Translations under genes and position numbers: made by a program
In this document: in pieces, positions 45,414-56,110 of the stretch
Layout: each line of letters starts with the position of its first letter
Position numbering within the stretch: position 1 is the stretch's first letter
The notes under the pieces: model-generated
The model's database searches: none
Told to the model about the DNA's origin: nothing
What the model saw: only the letters and a program-made list of their open reading frames with translations
From: Nostoc carneum NIES-2107
GTDB lineage: Bacteria; Cyanobacteriota; Cyanobacteriia; Cyanobacteriales; Nostocaceae
Direction of reading: 5' to 3'
NCBI GenBank assembly: GCA_002368155.1
Contig: AP018180.1
Span: 1,570,777 to 1,634,776 of the forward strand
DNA: 64,000 nt

Positions 45414-45617
45414 ATGAAACGCCGTCAAAATATTCTCAACAAAACCATTGCTTTATTACTGGCTATGCAACTATTCCTCATTGGCTTGCAAGCTAAAACC
45501 CGCATTGACCAAGGTAACTCAACTATTGAGACTTTAATCTGGATGATTCAACAGTATATTCCGGTTTTGGTTAAGGTTAAAAGGTTGGATGGGGAAGGGG
45601 GAAGGGGGAATGAGTAA
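45414..45617 (+). CDS. Small membrane-anchored protein, function unknown
   Basis: A 67-residue product with one hydrophobic segment (ALLLAMQLFLIGLQA, about residues 13-27) after a basic start (MKRRQNILNK). GAGG lies about 8 bp before the ATG, a good ribosome-binding site. The last nine residues (DGEGGRGNE) come from a GGGGAAG tandem repeat that has invaded the 3' end, so the native end is probably lost. I do not recognise it. It might be a broken remainder. Confidence 0.4.
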   Translation: MKRRQNILNKTIALLLAMQLFLIGLQAKTRIDQGNSTIETLIWMIQQYIPVLVKVKRLDGEGGRGNE

Positions 45618-45722
45618 TGAGTAATGAGTAATGGGTAATTGGTAATTGGTAATTGGTAATTGGTAATGGAAATTTCTCCTCTGCTCCCTCATCCCCTTTA
45701 CCCTTTACCCTTTACCCTTTCC

Positions 45723-45836
45723 CCCTGCTCTAACTGCAATTCCGGCTAAACCTAATGTGGCGCGTTTGTCGCCTGTGGCGGTTTCGCAAGCACTCAAGGT
45801 TAATAATTCAATGGTACGGGGATTAATGCGATCGCC
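45723..45836 (-). pseudogene. Fossil of a CHAT-domain gene
   Basis: Minus-strand reading over about 35 codons gives an excellent CHAT core: IELLTLSACETATGD (with the catalytic Cys) then LGLAGIAVRAG. It is cut off by tandem repeats on one side and by a stop plus HIP1-containing sequence on the other, so no start or rest of the domain exists. In cyanobacteria CHAT genes often adjoin two-partner-secretion hemagglutinins like the one that follows, so this is probably what is left of such a neighbour. Confidence 0.8.
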
Positions 45837-45912
45837 TTAACTTATGCAAGGCGCTACCCTCAAAAAGTGCGATCGCTGCCATCTCAAATACTTTCTCCGA
45901 ATTTGATAAATT

Positions 45913-46011
45913 ATACCAATTTGAAAAAAGAACGCGACAGATTGTAGGGGCAAGGCACTGCCTTGCCCTCTGGAATATATTGATGTGTCGCAAACTATTT
46001 GAATTGGTATT
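45913..46011. repeat. MITE-like palindromic repeat, copy 2
   Basis: Starts ATACCAATTTGAAAAAAGAA and ends GAATTGGTAT; the same GGGCAAGGCACTGCCTTGCCC core as copy 1 at 6181. The inverted ends are longer and cleaner here. Confidence 0.8.
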
Positions 46012-46262
46012 AGCAAGCTTTTATTTAGGGGCGTAGATACACCTCTGACAAGCCTGTGAGCTGGGGCGTTGACATCGTTTGAAATATCTCGTTACAAACC
46101 TAACATCCCAATGGGAGACCAAGGACTCATCTTGTTACCCTATTTAGCCTATGCCAACGGCGGAATCTGGAGTAGAATATTGGATAATTTTTATCCCAAA
46201 AAATACTTAAGCTTTCGTTGGTATTTGTATAAATCAGGGGAAACTTCCAGGGCAATACTGAT

Positions 46263-49200
46263 ATGGTTCCAGCTCCTCGCCAACAATTATGGCAATTGAG
46301 ATTGCTAATAAATTTAGCAATCTGTGGTGTATTTATCGCATCGATTAGTTCTGCACGCGCTCAAATTATCCCGGATGGGACATTAGGTGCAGAAAGTGCA
46401 ACCCTCAAACCAAATGCTACAGTTCAGGGTTTACCTGCAACCTTAATTGAAGGTGGAGCAACAAGAGGTGTCAATTTATTCCAGAGTTTTTTGCAATTTA
46501 ATGTTGGTGATAGTCAAAGAATATACTTTGCCAATCCTGCAGGTATTGAGAATATTTGGACTCGTGTCACAGGTAGCGATCGCTCCAACATATTTGGTAC
46601 TTTGGGCGTAGATGGTAGAGCAAATCTGTTTTTACTCAATCCCAATGGTATTATTTTTGGGCCGAATGCTCGCTTGGATGTCGTAGGTTCGTTTCTGGCG
46701 ACAACAGCCAATAGCTTTATCTTTGACAACGGCTTGAAGTTCAGCGCTATAAATCCAGAAGCCGCGCCACTGCTGACTGTGAGTATTCGTCCGGGATTAC
46801 AATTTGGTGCGAATCAGTCTGCAAGCATTAGCAACACTGGTAATTTAACTGCGGGGCAAGATTTAAGCCTGATCGCTGGTAATCTTGACTTACAAGGTAG
46901 GCTACAAGCCGGCAAAGATTTAACACTGCAAGCACAAGATACTGTCAAACTGCGAGATACGGCGGTTAATCCTTTGATTGTGGCTGCGAGTGGGAATTTA
47001 CTAGTCCAAGGTAATCAGAATATTGATATTTTTGCCTTGAATCACTCTGATAGTGGCTTATTTGCTGGTGGTGATATGGTGCTGCGGAGTACAAATACTG
47101 TGGGAGGGGATGCTCATTATTGGAGTGGGGGAAATTTTCGGATTGAGAAATTAGATAGTAGTCTAGGTAAACTTTCCAGTCCTCATGATCCCATTATCCG
47201 GGCTAGTGGAGATGTGAGTTTCGATAGCTATGAAGGAGCATCCTTGCATATTTTTGCCGGAGGTTCCGTCAATATTGGCAGTATTTTCATTACAGGTGCT
47301 GACACAACTTCTCCACAAAACTCTATTACAGAGGATGTACCACTGTCTGAGACTTTGCCTGATGATACAAATTATGTCTATATTCAAGGCGCATCTGAAC
47401 CAACATTAGATATTCGTGCTGGAACTACAGCTTTTGGTACTCCCGGAATGACACCAGAGCCGATTATAGGGCTAATTGGTCAAGTTAAAACTCATGCGCC
47501 TAGTACGAGTGCAGATATCAATATCGGGAGCATTAGTAATGTCAATAAAACAGAAGCAGGTGAACCGATAAAAGGGCAAATTCTGTTAACTAATCAGTAT
47601 TCACCTAATAATCTACCAGGAAATATTACCACAGGCCCAATTGATACTTTTGGTAATGTTACTGTTGATTCACGAGGTAATATCACCACTAATGGCACAA
47701 TTGATATTTCTCTGGGCTTGGATAGTGGTAATAGTATTAATCTGATTAGCAATGGCAACATTATTACTAATGGAGATTTACTTTCTGATTTATTTGAGGA
47801 AGTCGATGGCAATGGCGGTAATATTAGCCTAATCAGTAAACATGGTGATATTGATACAGCATTAGCAAATATCGTATCTGAAACTCATAATGGATTGGCT
47901 GGAGATGTAAATATTCAAGCATTAGGCAATATCTACCTTGGTAACATAACCGCTGCTAGCAATTCTGATGATGATACAGAATTTAGTAGTATCATCATTA
48001 AATCTAATGGTGGATCTGTCTATTTAAATCAATCTAACTTAGATACTAGCAACAATGGCAATGGCTATGCAGGAGATGTAGCAATTAGTGCCCGTCAGGA
48101 AGTTAAGATTGAAAATAATAGTAATATTTCTAGTGTTGGTGATTCTGGCGTTATCTATATTGGTAAATCAGGATATGCTAGTTTTTCTCCTCAGAATATT
48201 ATAATTAATAACTCTCAAATAAATAGTGATAATCGCAATTTACAAGGTCAGTCTGGAGAGATAATTATTGATTCTCTGAATAATATTTTGATTACAGCTA
48301 GTACGATAGTAAGTGGTGCTACTGGCATAGATAGTACAGCTAATGCTAGCAATATTTCAATTAAAAGTATTGGTTCAGTTGTTCTCACTGATAGCGAAGT
48401 ATTTAATGATGTAATAACAGGTGGTACAGGAAATTCAGGGAAGTTTAGCATTGAGTCAGGATTAATATCTCTGGATAAAACTACTGTGCAATCTGGTAAC
48501 AACGGCTCTGGAAAATCTGGAGATATAGATATTCATGCGAGTGAATCTATAGCTTTGAATTCCGCTAAACTATTCACTAATAATTATGGGTCTGGAGTAG
48601 CAGGATATATTAAATTGATTGGTGCTAACAATGTTGCTATTGATAATAGTACTATTACTAGCGAAAGTAATTACAATAGCGACGCTGACTTATACTCTAC
48701 TATTAATATAGAAGCGACACAAGGGTCAGTATTTTTGAACCAGTCTAAGATAAGTACCACCAATTTTAATTTAGGTTATGCAGGGGATGTGAGTATTAGT
48801 GCCCGTGATGAGATTTCTATTCTCAAAAATTCTTCGGGAAGCGAAGAAGATAGCCACTATAGAGGCATATTTAGTAATGGTAATTTAGGGAATATTTATA
48901 TTGGGTGGAATAGCTCACTGATTCCCAAAAAAGTAACTATAGACCAATCTTTCTTGAGTACTAGTAATCAGGTAGATGGTGATAATCAAGCAGCAATCTT
49001 TGCTAAAAATACAGGTGATATCAAAATTCATTCTCTTGGGGATTTAGTCTTTACCAAAAGTAATTTAGAAACTGTAACTAATGGTTCTGGTGCAGGTGGT
49101 AGCATCTATATAGATGCTAAATCTGTATCTCTTGCTGAGCAAAGTTCTCTATTAGCTAATACTTTAGGCACAGGAAAAGCAGGAAGTGTAACTGTCACAG

Positions 49201-51188
49201 CAGCAGGTGGTTCTGTCTCACTTTCTGAAAGTAGTATTAACACTGGTAGCAACGATTTAAGTGTAGGTGACTCTCACCAAAGTCAAGAAGGACAGGGTGG
49301 TGGTGGTGATATCAATATTAGTGCTGCTAATTTGTTGCTCACAAAAAATGCTTATTTAAATGCTAGTACTTTTGGTTCGGGGAACAGTGGTAATTTCTCA
49401 ATCGTAGTTGATAAAAATATTTCTTTTACTAATAGTTCTATCTTAAATGCTAGAACTTATGGCGCAGGACATGGTGGTAGTATCAACATTACAACTGAAT
49501 CTTTTAGTTTTAGTGATGAATCGCTAATTCAGGCGGAAACTTTTGGTAGCGGTAATGCAGGTAATTTAGATATATCCACTCAGGTTTTATCTTTTAGTAA
49601 TACATCCAGAATTGATGCTCAAACTTTTGGTAGTGGTAATGCCGGGAATATTAATATTAAAACTCAGTCTCTTACCTTAAATGATGGTTCAAGAATTAAT
49701 GCTGACACACGTTCTATTGGTAAAGGTGGCAGCATTAATATTAATCCTTTGAATGAGCAAAACATCGCTGCTGCTTCTGTAAATATATCAGGCTATGCAC
49801 TGCTCAATAAATTTTCTAGTGGATTATTTGTCAATACTGAAAGTACAGTAACTAATGCTGGTGATGGCGGCAATATTAATATTCATACTGGTACATTAAG
49901 TATTAGCGACGGCGGAGTTTTAAGCGCTCCCTCTAAAAGTAGCGGTAACGGGGGAGATATTAGCGTGAATGTCAATAATCTCGAAATTAAAGGCGGCGGA
50001 CAAATTCTCACCAATGCCTATAGAAGTGGAGCAGCAGGTAATATCAAAATTAATGCTACAGATAATATTACCATTTCTGGACAAGACTTTACATACCAAG
50101 AACGACTGAATCAACTAATAGCATTACTGGATAATATTAAAGATAATTACGATTTTGTGGAACCCAATAATGAGCAAGAAGCTAAACGTATTCTTGGTTC
50201 AATTAATCAATATAGTGGACTATTTGCCAATACTGAAATTGATTCCACTGGCCAAGGCGGTACAATCAATATTGACCCTGAGCAAGTGACAATTAAAGAT
50301 AGTGCGAGAATTTCTGTAAATAGTCAAGGTTCAGGAGTAGCGGGTAGTATTAGCATTACAGCTGATCGCTTAACTCTTGATACAAAAGCAGAGATTACAG
50401 CTGATACAAATAGCGGTCAAGGTGGTAGCATCACACTCAACTTGCAAGATTTACTGCTATTTCGCCGTCAAAGTTTTATTTCAACTACCGCAGGTCGTCA
50501 AGGTGCGGGTGGTGATGGTGGTGCGATCGCAATTAAACTCAATTCTAATAATGGCTTTATTATCTCTCCTGCTTTGGAAAATAATGATATCGCGGCAAAT
50601 GCTTTCTCTGGTAGCGGTGGTACTATCGAAATCGACGCTAAAGGCGTGATTGGTTTAGCAACTCTCACCCGACAAGAACTTGAGCAAAAGTTAGGAACCA
50701 CTGACCCGGGAAAACTTGACCCGCAATCTCTGCAAACTAACGATATTACAGCGATTTCCCAAACTGACCCACAGTTAAATGGTGTTATCAGTATCAGTTC
50801 TCCAGATATTGACCCCAGCAAAGGAATTGTTTCTCTACCCACCAACGCCAGCGACCCTTCCCAGCAAATTGCTCAAAATTGTGGTGCGGGAGATGAAAAA
50901 ACAGCTGGTCAATTTACTGATGTCGGACGTGGTGGTTTACCTCCAAAACCTGACGAATTACTGAGTGCTAACACTGTTTGGGAAGATATTCGCCTGACAG
51001 CTAACAGCTTACACACAAATAATTACAGCCATATGACAATTGCCAAACCACCTCAACAGAAAGCTGTATTAATTATGCCGGCTACTGGGTGGGTATTTAA
51101 CGATAAAGGTGATGTCACCCTAGTTTCTCAGATACCCAAGACTACAGCTTCTTGGTTAAATTCTTCTAGCTGTGCGGTGAAGAAGTGA
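46263..51188 (+). CDS. Filamentous hemagglutinin-type two-partner secretion exoprotein
   Basis: A 1641-residue TpsA-type protein. The signal peptide ends near residue 34 (ISSARA-Q). The secretion (TPS) domain follows (about 35-290) with [35 protein letters not shown] and the family motif [17 protein letters not shown]. The rest is a long beta-helix of irregular Asn/Ser/Gly-rich repeats ([26 protein letters not shown] and similar). It should be exported through a FhaC/ShlB outer-membrane partner, which is not in this window. By family, it acts in adhesion or surface interaction. A CHAT fossil lies directly upstream. Confidence 0.9.
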   Translation: MVPAPRQQLWQLRLLINLAICGVFIASISSARAQIIPDGTLGAESATLKPNATVQGLPATLIEGGATRGVNLFQSFLQFNVGDSQRIYFANPAGIENIWTRVTGSDRSNIFGTLGVDGRANLFLLNPNGIIFGPNARLDVVGSFLATTANSFIFDNGLKFSAINPEAAPLLTVSIRPGLQFGANQSASISNTGNLTAGQDLSLIAGNLDLQGRLQAGKDLTLQAQDTVKLRDTAVNPLIVAASGNLLVQGNQNIDIFALNHSDSGLFAGGDMVLRSTNTVGGDAHYWSGGNFRIEKLDSSLGKLSSPHDPIIRASGDVSFDSYEGASLHIFAGGSVNIGSIFITGADTTSPQNSITEDVPLSETLPDDTNYVYIQGASEPTLDIRAGTTAFGTPGMTPEPIIGLIGQVKTHAPSTSADINIGSISNVNKTEAGEPIKGQILLTNQYSPNNLPGNITTGPIDTFGNVTVDSRGNITTNGTIDISLGLDSGNSINLISNGNIITNGDLLSDLFEEVDGNGGNISLISKHGDIDTALANIVSETHNGLAGDVNIQALGNIYLGNITAASNSDDDTEFSSIIIKSNGGSVYLNQSNLDTSNNGNGYAGDVAISARQEVKIENNSNISSVGDSGVIYIGKSGYASFSPQNIIINNSQINSDNRNLQGQSGEIIIDSLNNILITASTIVSGATGIDSTANASNISIKSIGSVVLTDSEVFNDVITGGTGNSGKFSIESGLISLDKTTVQSGNNGSGKSGDIDIHASESIALNSAKLFTNNYGSGVAGYIKLIGANNVAIDNSTITSESNYNSDADLYSTINIEATQGSVFLNQSKISTTNFNLGYAGDVSISARDEISILKNSSGSEEDSHYRGIFSNGNLGNIYIGWNSSLIPKKVTIDQSFLSTSNQVDGDNQAAIFAKNTGDIKIHSLGDLVFTKSNLETVTNGSGAGGSIYIDAKSVSLAEQSSLLANTLGTGKAGSVTVTAAGGSVSLSESSINTGSNDLSVGDSHQSQEGQGGGGDINISAANLLLTKNAYLNASTFGSGNSGNFSIVVDKNISFTNSSILNARTYGAGHGGSINITTESFSFSDESLIQAETFGSGNAGNLDISTQVLSFSNTSRIDAQTFGSGNAGNINIKTQSLTLNDGSRINADTRSIGKGGSININPLNEQNIAAASVNISGYALLNKFSSGLFVNTESTVTNAGDGGNINIHTGTLSISDGGVLSAPSKSSGNGGDISVNVNNLEIKGGGQILTNAYRSGAAGNIKINATDNITISGQDFTYQERLNQLIALLDNIKDNYDFVEPNNEQEAKRILGSINQYSGLFANTEIDSTGQGGTINIDPEQVTIKDSARISVNSQGSGVAGSISITADRLTLDTKAEITADTNSGQGGSITLNLQDLLLFRRQSFISTTAGRQGAGGDGGAIAIKLNSNNGFIISPALENNDIAANAFSGSGGTIEIDAKGVIGLATLTRQELEQKLGTTDPGKLDPQSLQTNDITAISQTDPQLNGVISISSPDIDPSKGIVSLPTNASDPSQQIAQNCGAGDEKTAGQFTDVGRGGLPPKPDELLSANTVWEDIRLTANSLHTNNYSHMTIAKPPQQKAVLIMPATGWVFNDKGDVTLVSQIPKTTASWLNSSSCAVKK

Positions 51189-51334
51189 AAAAATTGGTTT
51201 TGGAGAAAGGTTAAGGGGAAAAGGGGAAAGGGTGAATTGAAACTGTTCTATCTGAAGCGAACCTGAATGTAAAAGATGTAGAATTGCTCTGATTGGAAAT
51301 TAAAAAATGCGATCGCTAAGAGCAGTGTTCTGTG

Positions 51335-51976
51335 ATGAATCAAATTAACCTGTGGACTTCTGCTGACCATGCTTTGAGATATCTATCTCAAGCAGATGCA
51401 ATACCCCATCGGACTGAGGGTGAAGCAGTTTTGTTGGAACAGGTTCCTAAGACTGTGAAGCGTATTCTGGATTTAGGAACTGGTGATGGTCGCTTATTAG
51501 CATTACTGAAAATTGACCGTCCCCAAACTGAAAGTATCGCAGTTGATTTTTCTGCAACGATGTTAGAAGCGGTCAAAAATCGGTTTGCTGGGGATACAAC
51601 AGTACAGGTAATATCCCATAACTTAGATTATCCCTTGCCAGAATTAGGTTATTTTGATGCGGTAGTTTCTAGCTTTGCTATCCACCACGTAACTCACGAT
51701 CGCAAACTTTCCCTATATACAGAAATTTTTCAAATGTTGGAACCTGGCGGGATTTTCTGCAATTTAGAACACGTTGCCTCCCCCACGCAAGCATTACACG
51801 CACATTTTTTACATTCCATTGGTTTTACTGTAGAAACTGAAGACCCATCAAACAAACTTTTAGACGTAGAAACTCAACTCAATTGGTTGCGAAATATTGG
51901 TTTCACGGATGTAGATTGTTACTGGAAGTGGCTAGAACTCGCGCTGTTGATTGGCAAAAAACCTCACTCAGCTTAA
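51335..51976 (+). CDS. Class I SAM-dependent methyltransferase
   Basis: A 213-residue methyltransferase with motif I ILDLGTGDGRLLALL (the SAM-binding GxGxG), an acidic VDFSATMLEAV, then YFDAVVSSFAIHHVTHD and MLEPGGIFCNLEHV. The substrate is not evident. ATG 51335 is one codon after a GTG at 51332 and is preferred. No operon partner; a HIP1 site and tandem repeats precede it. Confidence 0.9.
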   Translation: MNQINLWTSADHALRYLSQADAIPHRTEGEAVLLEQVPKTVKRILDLGTGDGRLLALLKIDRPQTESIAVDFSATMLEAVKNRFAGDTTVQVISHNLDYPLPELGYFDAVVSSFAIHHVTHDRKLSLYTEIFQMLEPGGIFCNLEHVASPTQALHAHFLHSIGFTVETEDPSNKLLDVETQLNWLRNIGFTDVDCYWKWLELALLIGKKPHSA

Positions 51977-52025
51977 TGTTTGAGGTACGATGTGAAATTA
52001 TAAGCGCGATAAAAAAGCGATCGCT

Positions 52026-52577
52026 ATGGTTGTCACAACAGCGAAGTGGACAGTAGATGAGTACCATCGCATGATTGCAGCCGGTATCTTAGATGATCGG
52101 CGTGTGGAACTATTAAAGGGAGAGATTATAGAAATGTCACCGGAAGGCGAACCCCACGCTTATTTCAGTACCGAAGCTGGGGAATATCTCTCTCAGATTT
52201 TGGGCGATCGCGCTACAATTCGTCCAGCTAAACCAATTACGCTTCCGAATAACTCTGAACCTGAACCAGATATTGCGATCGTGCAACGTTTAGGACGAGA
52301 ATATCTCAATCATCATCCTTACCCAGAAAATATTTTTTGGGTAATTGAATACTCAGATTCCACTTTAGAAAAAGATTTGGAAATTAAAAGCAAAGTCTAC
52401 GCCGAAGCTGAAATTCCTGAATACTGGGTAGTCAACCTCAGAAAAAGACAGCTGATAGTCTTTCGAGATCCTCAAGATGGAGAGTACGCTTCCAAGTCCA
52501 CATTAACAAGTGGGACGATTTATCCAATAGCATTTCCTGATATAGCCGTTGCAGTAGATTGTATTGTTAGCGCTTAA
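52026..52577 (+). CDS. Uma2 family endonuclease (DUF820)
   Basis: A 183-residue PD-(D/E)XK-type protein of the Uma2 family, very numerous in cyanobacteria. Signatures are DDRRVELLKGEIIEMSPEG near the start, EPEPDIAIV (the PD of the nuclease core) and WVIEYSDSTLEKDLEIKSKVY with the E and K. YAEAEIPEYWVVNLR follows. The biological role of these proteins is largely unknown. Alone, 49 bp after the methyltransferase gene. Confidence 0.9.
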   Translation: MVVTTAKWTVDEYHRMIAAGILDDRRVELLKGEIIEMSPEGEPHAYFSTEAGEYLSQILGDRATIRPAKPITLPNNSEPEPDIAIVQRLGREYLNHHPYPENIFWVIEYSDSTLEKDLEIKSKVYAEAEIPEYWVVNLRKRQLIVFRDPQDGEYASKSTLTSGTIYPIAFPDIAVAVDCIVSA

Positions 52578-52673
52578 TATCAAAAATGTAGGGTGTTTTG
52601 TCGCGCAGCGCAACGCACCACCAACAATTCAAGGTACCTTTTAAATTTTGAATTTTGAATTTTGAATTGATTA
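52578..52673. repeat. Palindromic and TTTTGAA tandem repeat
   Basis: Contains GTAGGGTGTTTTGTCGCGCA (a repeat found again at 54366) and TTTTGAATTTTGAA units running into the next start codon. Confidence 0.5.
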
Positions 52674-54308
52674 ATGGTATTTCTACATCCGCTTACAGAT
52701 TTTATTCATTCTAATTGTGCAGCCAGTAACGCATCAGCCGAATATTACTATGAAGGATATTGTCCGCAAAGTGGAAATTTACTGAGACTACCTCGCACCC
52801 CTTTAATAGAAGCGATCGCTCAGGGTTTAATGCAACAATTAGCCAGCGATGAGCGCTATTCTCTAGAAGGAAAAATGTATGGTGTGTTGCTGATTGAACT
52901 CCCAACTGGCGAACAGCGAGTAATCAAGGCTTTCTCTGGGTTGCTGCATAGTTGCAGTGTAGTTGAGGGTTGGGTTCCACCAATTCCAGGGAGAGAAGAA
53001 ATAGCTGTAGATGAAGCTAGAACTTTGGCGCAATTGGAAGCTATTAAGCAAGAACTGATTACTTTGCAGCAAATTTCCCAAAGACAGCAATATGAAAGTT
53101 TATCTCGTGAGTTTGCACAGCAGTTACAAGCCATGAATGATCGCCACCGCGATCGCAAACATCAACGCCAAGAAAAACGCCAGCTAATCTGCGAAACGCT
53201 GACAGGCGAAGCACTGACTATCGCCTTTGAAGAACTGGACGAAGAAAGCCGTCAGCAGGGATTTGAGCGAAAATTACTTAAACGCCAGCAAAATGAAGTT
53301 TTACAGCCGCTAAAGCAGTTAATTGCAGCAGCAGACACGCGGATACAGGAATTAAAACAACAGCGTCAGCAACTTTCCCGTCAATTACAAGCACAGATGC
53401 ACGCAGCTTACACCTTAATCAATTTTTATGGAAAATCGCGATCGCTACAACAATTAATGCCCACAGGATTACCCACCGGTACAGGTGACTGTTGTGCGCC
53501 TAAGTTACTGCAATATGCAGCCATGCATCGTCTTAAACCTTTAGCAATGGCAGAATTTTGGTGGGGTTCTGCGTCAACTGATGGCGAAAAGATTCCCGGA
53601 AAATTTTACCCTGCTTGTGTAGAACGCTGTCAACCATTGATGGGGTTTTTGCTGTCAGGATTTTCGGAAATGGCGGAAACGCTAGCAATTATTTACGAAG
53701 ATAAATGGTTAATTGCTGTAAATAAACCCCCCGGATTATTATCAGTTCCCGGACGTTATCTTGATACCCAAGACAGCGTTCTCAGTCGATTGCGAAATAT
53801 ATTACCTGATGGAATGTCACTCAACGCCGTACATCGACTGGATCGAGACACATCTGGTATTCTACTGCTAGCACGCGATCGCCTAACTTATCGCCAACTA
53901 AGTATCCAATTTCAGCAGCAACAAGTTCACAAGGTTTATGAAGCCTTACTCTCTGGAATTGTCAATGTTGACGCAGGTGTAATTGAATTACCCCTGTGGG
54001 GAAATCCCAATCATCGCCCTTATCAGCAAGTTAATTGGGAATATGGTAAACCCAGCATTACTCATTTTCAAGTAATAGCTAGAGAGGGAAAATATACGCG
54101 TGTGGAATTTAAACCACTAACGGGGCGCACCCATCAATTAAGGGTTCATGCAGCTGATATTCAAGGACTTGGTAAGCCAATTTTAGGAGATCCGCTTTAT
54201 GGATTGAGCGCAGATTTTAGTCGGTTATATCTTCATGCGCGAGAAATTTACTTTCAACATCCGCAGTTAAAAGAAACTCTGCATTTAAAGACGGAAACGC
54301 CGTTTTAA
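52674..54308 (+). CDS. RluA-family pseudouridine synthase with long N-terminal extension
   Basis: A 544-residue protein. The C-terminal third (about 340-540) is an RluA-type pseudouridine synthase with the catalytic aspartate in AVHRLDRDTSGILLLAR, plus LIAVNKPPGLLSVPG and FKPLTGRTHQLRVH. The first 340 residues are unusual: a globular part (1-110), then a long charged coiled coil (about 120-240). This long form is typical of cyanobacterial members and may bind RNA or ribosomes. Target RNA is not predictable. The stop is followed directly by an AATTCGTAATTCGTAATT repeat. Confidence 0.92.
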   Translation: MVFLHPLTDFIHSNCAASNASAEYYYEGYCPQSGNLLRLPRTPLIEAIAQGLMQQLASDERYSLEGKMYGVLLIELPTGEQRVIKAFSGLLHSCSVVEGWVPPIPGREEIAVDEARTLAQLEAIKQELITLQQISQRQQYESLSREFAQQLQAMNDRHRDRKHQRQEKRQLICETLTGEALTIAFEELDEESRQQGFERKLLKRQQNEVLQPLKQLIAAADTRIQELKQQRQQLSRQLQAQMHAAYTLINFYGKSRSLQQLMPTGLPTGTGDCCAPKLLQYAAMHRLKPLAMAEFWWGSASTDGEKIPGKFYPACVERCQPLMGFLLSGFSEMAETLAIIYEDKWLIAVNKPPGLLSVPGRYLDTQDSVLSRLRNILPDGMSLNAVHRLDRDTSGILLLARDRLTYRQLSIQFQQQQVHKVYEALLSGIVNVDAGVIELPLWGNPNHRPYQQVNWEYGKPSITHFQVIAREGKYTRVEFKPLTGRTHQLRVHAADIQGLGKPILGDPLYGLSADFSRLYLHAREIYFQHPQLKETLHLKTETPF

Positions 54309-54364
54309 TTCGTAATTCGTAATTATTGTACTCTTATAAAAGATATGAATCAGCAAATAGTAAA

Positions 54365-54451
54365 TGTAGAGTGTGTTGTCGCGCAGCGCAACGCACCGAT
54401 GGACTATCAAAGGCTCAAGGTGCGTTAGCCTACGGCATAACACACCCTACC
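54365..54451. repeat. Palindromic repeat between genes
   Basis: GTAGAGTGTGTTGTCGCGCA and GGTGCGTTAGCC...ACACACCCTAC arms; shares its left part with 52589-52612 and its right part with the GCGTTA palindrome family. Confidence 0.55.
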
Positions 54452-54521
54452 TTGAATTTATATTTATTTATATACATTGGAATTTTCTCGCTCTGCCAAT
54501 TTCCTTAATCTTGCATAATAT

Positions 54522-55190
54522 ATGACTCAGAAAATTGAAACGGAAAAATCAAGGATAGCAATTATGATTTTGGCTGCGGGTGCATCTACGCGGATGGGGA
54601 CACCAAAACAGCTTTTATTGTATCAAGGACGTAGCTTGGTGCAATACATTACAGAAATTGCGATCGCTTCAGTTTGCGAACCTGTAATGGTAGTGCTTGG
54701 GGCTTATGCAGAACAAATTCGCCCCCAAATTAATGAACTCCCCGTTAGTATTGTTGAGAATTTAGATTGGGCTATGGGTATGGGTAGTTCTATTAAAGCT
54801 GGGATGGATTTATTAAATAGTTTGAATCAAAAAATTACAGCAGTAGTTATTGTACTTTGCGATCAACCATTTCTCTCTCCAGAAATTATTAATCAACTGG
54901 TTAATGCATACCATGCAACACAAAAACCAATCATTGCTTGCGAATATGCAGAAACATTAGGCGTACCTGCTTTATTTAGTCATCAATTTTTTGCAGAACT
55001 TGCTAATTTACCAGGTAATTCCGGCGCAAAAAAAGTGATTCAGAATAACCAGAATCAAGTATTCTCGATTCCTTTTAACTTAGGTAATATCGATATTGAT
55101 ACACCCAGCGATTATGAAAAATTAAATAATAGGGATTGGGGACTAGGGACTGGGGACTGGGGACTGGGGACTGGGGATAAGGAGAAATAA
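54522..55190 (+). CDS. MobA/MocA-like nucleotidyltransferase
   Basis: A 222-residue GT-A-fold nucleotidyltransferase of the molybdenum-cofactor cytidylyl-/guanylyltransferase group. The start motif is MILAAGASTRMGTPKQLL, with VVIVLCDQPFLSP (metal Asp) and LGVPALFSHQF further on. It could also be a related NTP-transferase acting in cofactor or sugar chemistry. The last about 20 residues ([17 protein letters not shown]) are translated GGGGACT tandem repeat, so the original stop codon has been lost and the protein lengthened by repeat sequence. Confidence 0.88.
   Translation: MTQKIETEKSRIAIMILAAGASTRMGTPKQLLLYQGRSLVQYITEIAIASVCEPVMVVLGAYAEQIRPQINELPVSIVENLDWAMGMGSSIKAGMDLLNSLNQKITAVVIVLCDQPFLSPEIINQLVNAYHATQKPIIACEYAETLGVPALFSHQFFAELANLPGNSGAKKVIQNNQNQVFSIPFNLGNIDIDTPSDYEKLNNRDWGLGTGDWGLGTGDKEK
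55134..55186. repeat. Heptameric repeat inside a coding end
   Basis: GGGGACT units occupy the last codons of the MobA-like gene. The heptamer period is not a multiple of three, yet this copy number keeps a readable frame. Confidence 0.7.
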
Positions 55191-55233
55191 CAAACACCCA
55201 ATTACCAATTACCCATTACCAATTACCCATCCC

Positions 55234-55644
55234 CTAAATTACACAACACATCGTCCCTTCTGGAGCCAGTGTTAAACCTGTATTATAATCTTCAATTGCT
55301 TTTTCTTGATTACCTAATTCTTGATAGGTTTGACTGCGGCAAAAATAAAAGAAAGCGTTATCTGGATTAATAAATATAGCTTGTGTGTAATCTTCAATTG
55401 CACCCAGGCGATCGCCTAATTTCTGTTTGCGAAAATTACCTCTGGCAGTATACAATTCAGCGCTGTTGGGATGAATGCAAAGAGCTATATTGAAATCCGC
55501 GATCGCTCCTTCTACATCTCCCTGAGAAAAATGATTGTAGGCTTGCTGAACATATAAGCTGACGGCTTTTGATTGTAAAGGCATTTCTACCTGCAATGGT
55601 GAAATTACCTCTGGTTGGCTGAATGTTTGATTGTTGTTATCCAT
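55234..55644 (-). CDS. Small TPR protein
   Basis: A 136-residue protein with about three tetratricopeptide units: YVQQAYNHFSQGDVEGAIAD, LYTARGNFRKQKLGDRLGA and FYFCRSQTYQELGNQEKAIE. ATG 55644 (MDNNNQTFSQPE) is preferred over an upstream start at 55680 that adds a hydrophobic, unlikely segment. No signal peptide, so cytosolic. A partner-binding role is expected. It ends in EGTMCCVI, an odd Cys pair. Confidence 0.85.
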   Translation of the reverse strand: MDNNNQTFSQPEVISPLQVEMPLQSKAVSLYVQQAYNHFSQGDVEGAIADFNIALCIHPNSAELYTARGNFRKQKLGDRLGAIEDYTQAIFINPDNAFFYFCRSQTYQELGNQEKAIEDYNTGLTLAPEGTMCCVI

Positions 55645-56110
55645 TGGGCAGAAAATAAAAATAATATAAAAGTTTTCCAACTTTACCTGTTTTTAGCGTA
55701 CCCACAATTATTCTGTCTGTAACTAATGACAACTCCCAAAAAGGAGAAAATTCGTTTGTCTAGAAGCACCTTAAGTAATATCACTTAAAATATCCCCATT
55801 TACGGCAAAATACTAGTACTTGTACTGTAGATTTTCTGGAAATTGATTTTTATATTGTTGCCTAAGCAGTTTTTCGGATATATATAATAATTTTTGTATC
55901 ATTAAAAACTTGTATATTTGTGACTCATTAATCAGCTAACGCCCATATATAAAGCATTATCTCGCTAAGAAAGTCATTAATTATGAGTGTAAATTCTCAT
56001 TAGGAAACACACAGAGCAGTGACAAATCTCACGAGGTTATGTACAACTTATATGCGTAATAGCTGAGTATTTTTTAAACCCTATGGATTGCTCAAAGGAA
56101 AATTCTACAA
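55645..56110. other. Intergenic region upstream of the NRPS gene
   Basis: AT-rich sequence between two divergent genes. No repeat family or RNA gene recognised. CAAAGGAAAATTC just before ATG 56111 gives a usable ribosome-binding site (AAGGA). Confidence 0.45.

Larger units (their letters stand above)
45248..46262. other. Region between the NB-ARC and hemagglutinin genes
   Basis: Holds repeated CCCCAA motifs around 45285-45385, a small gene (45414-45617), short tandem repeats (45590-45720), a CHAT gene fossil (45723-45836) and a MITE-like repeat (45913-46011). A frame at 46069-46299 runs into the hemagglutinin start and looks accidental. Confidence 0.5.

Noticed and set aside
46069-46299. A 76-codon frame just before the hemagglutinin gene
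   Set aside because: It overlaps the hemagglutinin start in another frame, lacks a ribosome-binding site and looks like random composition.
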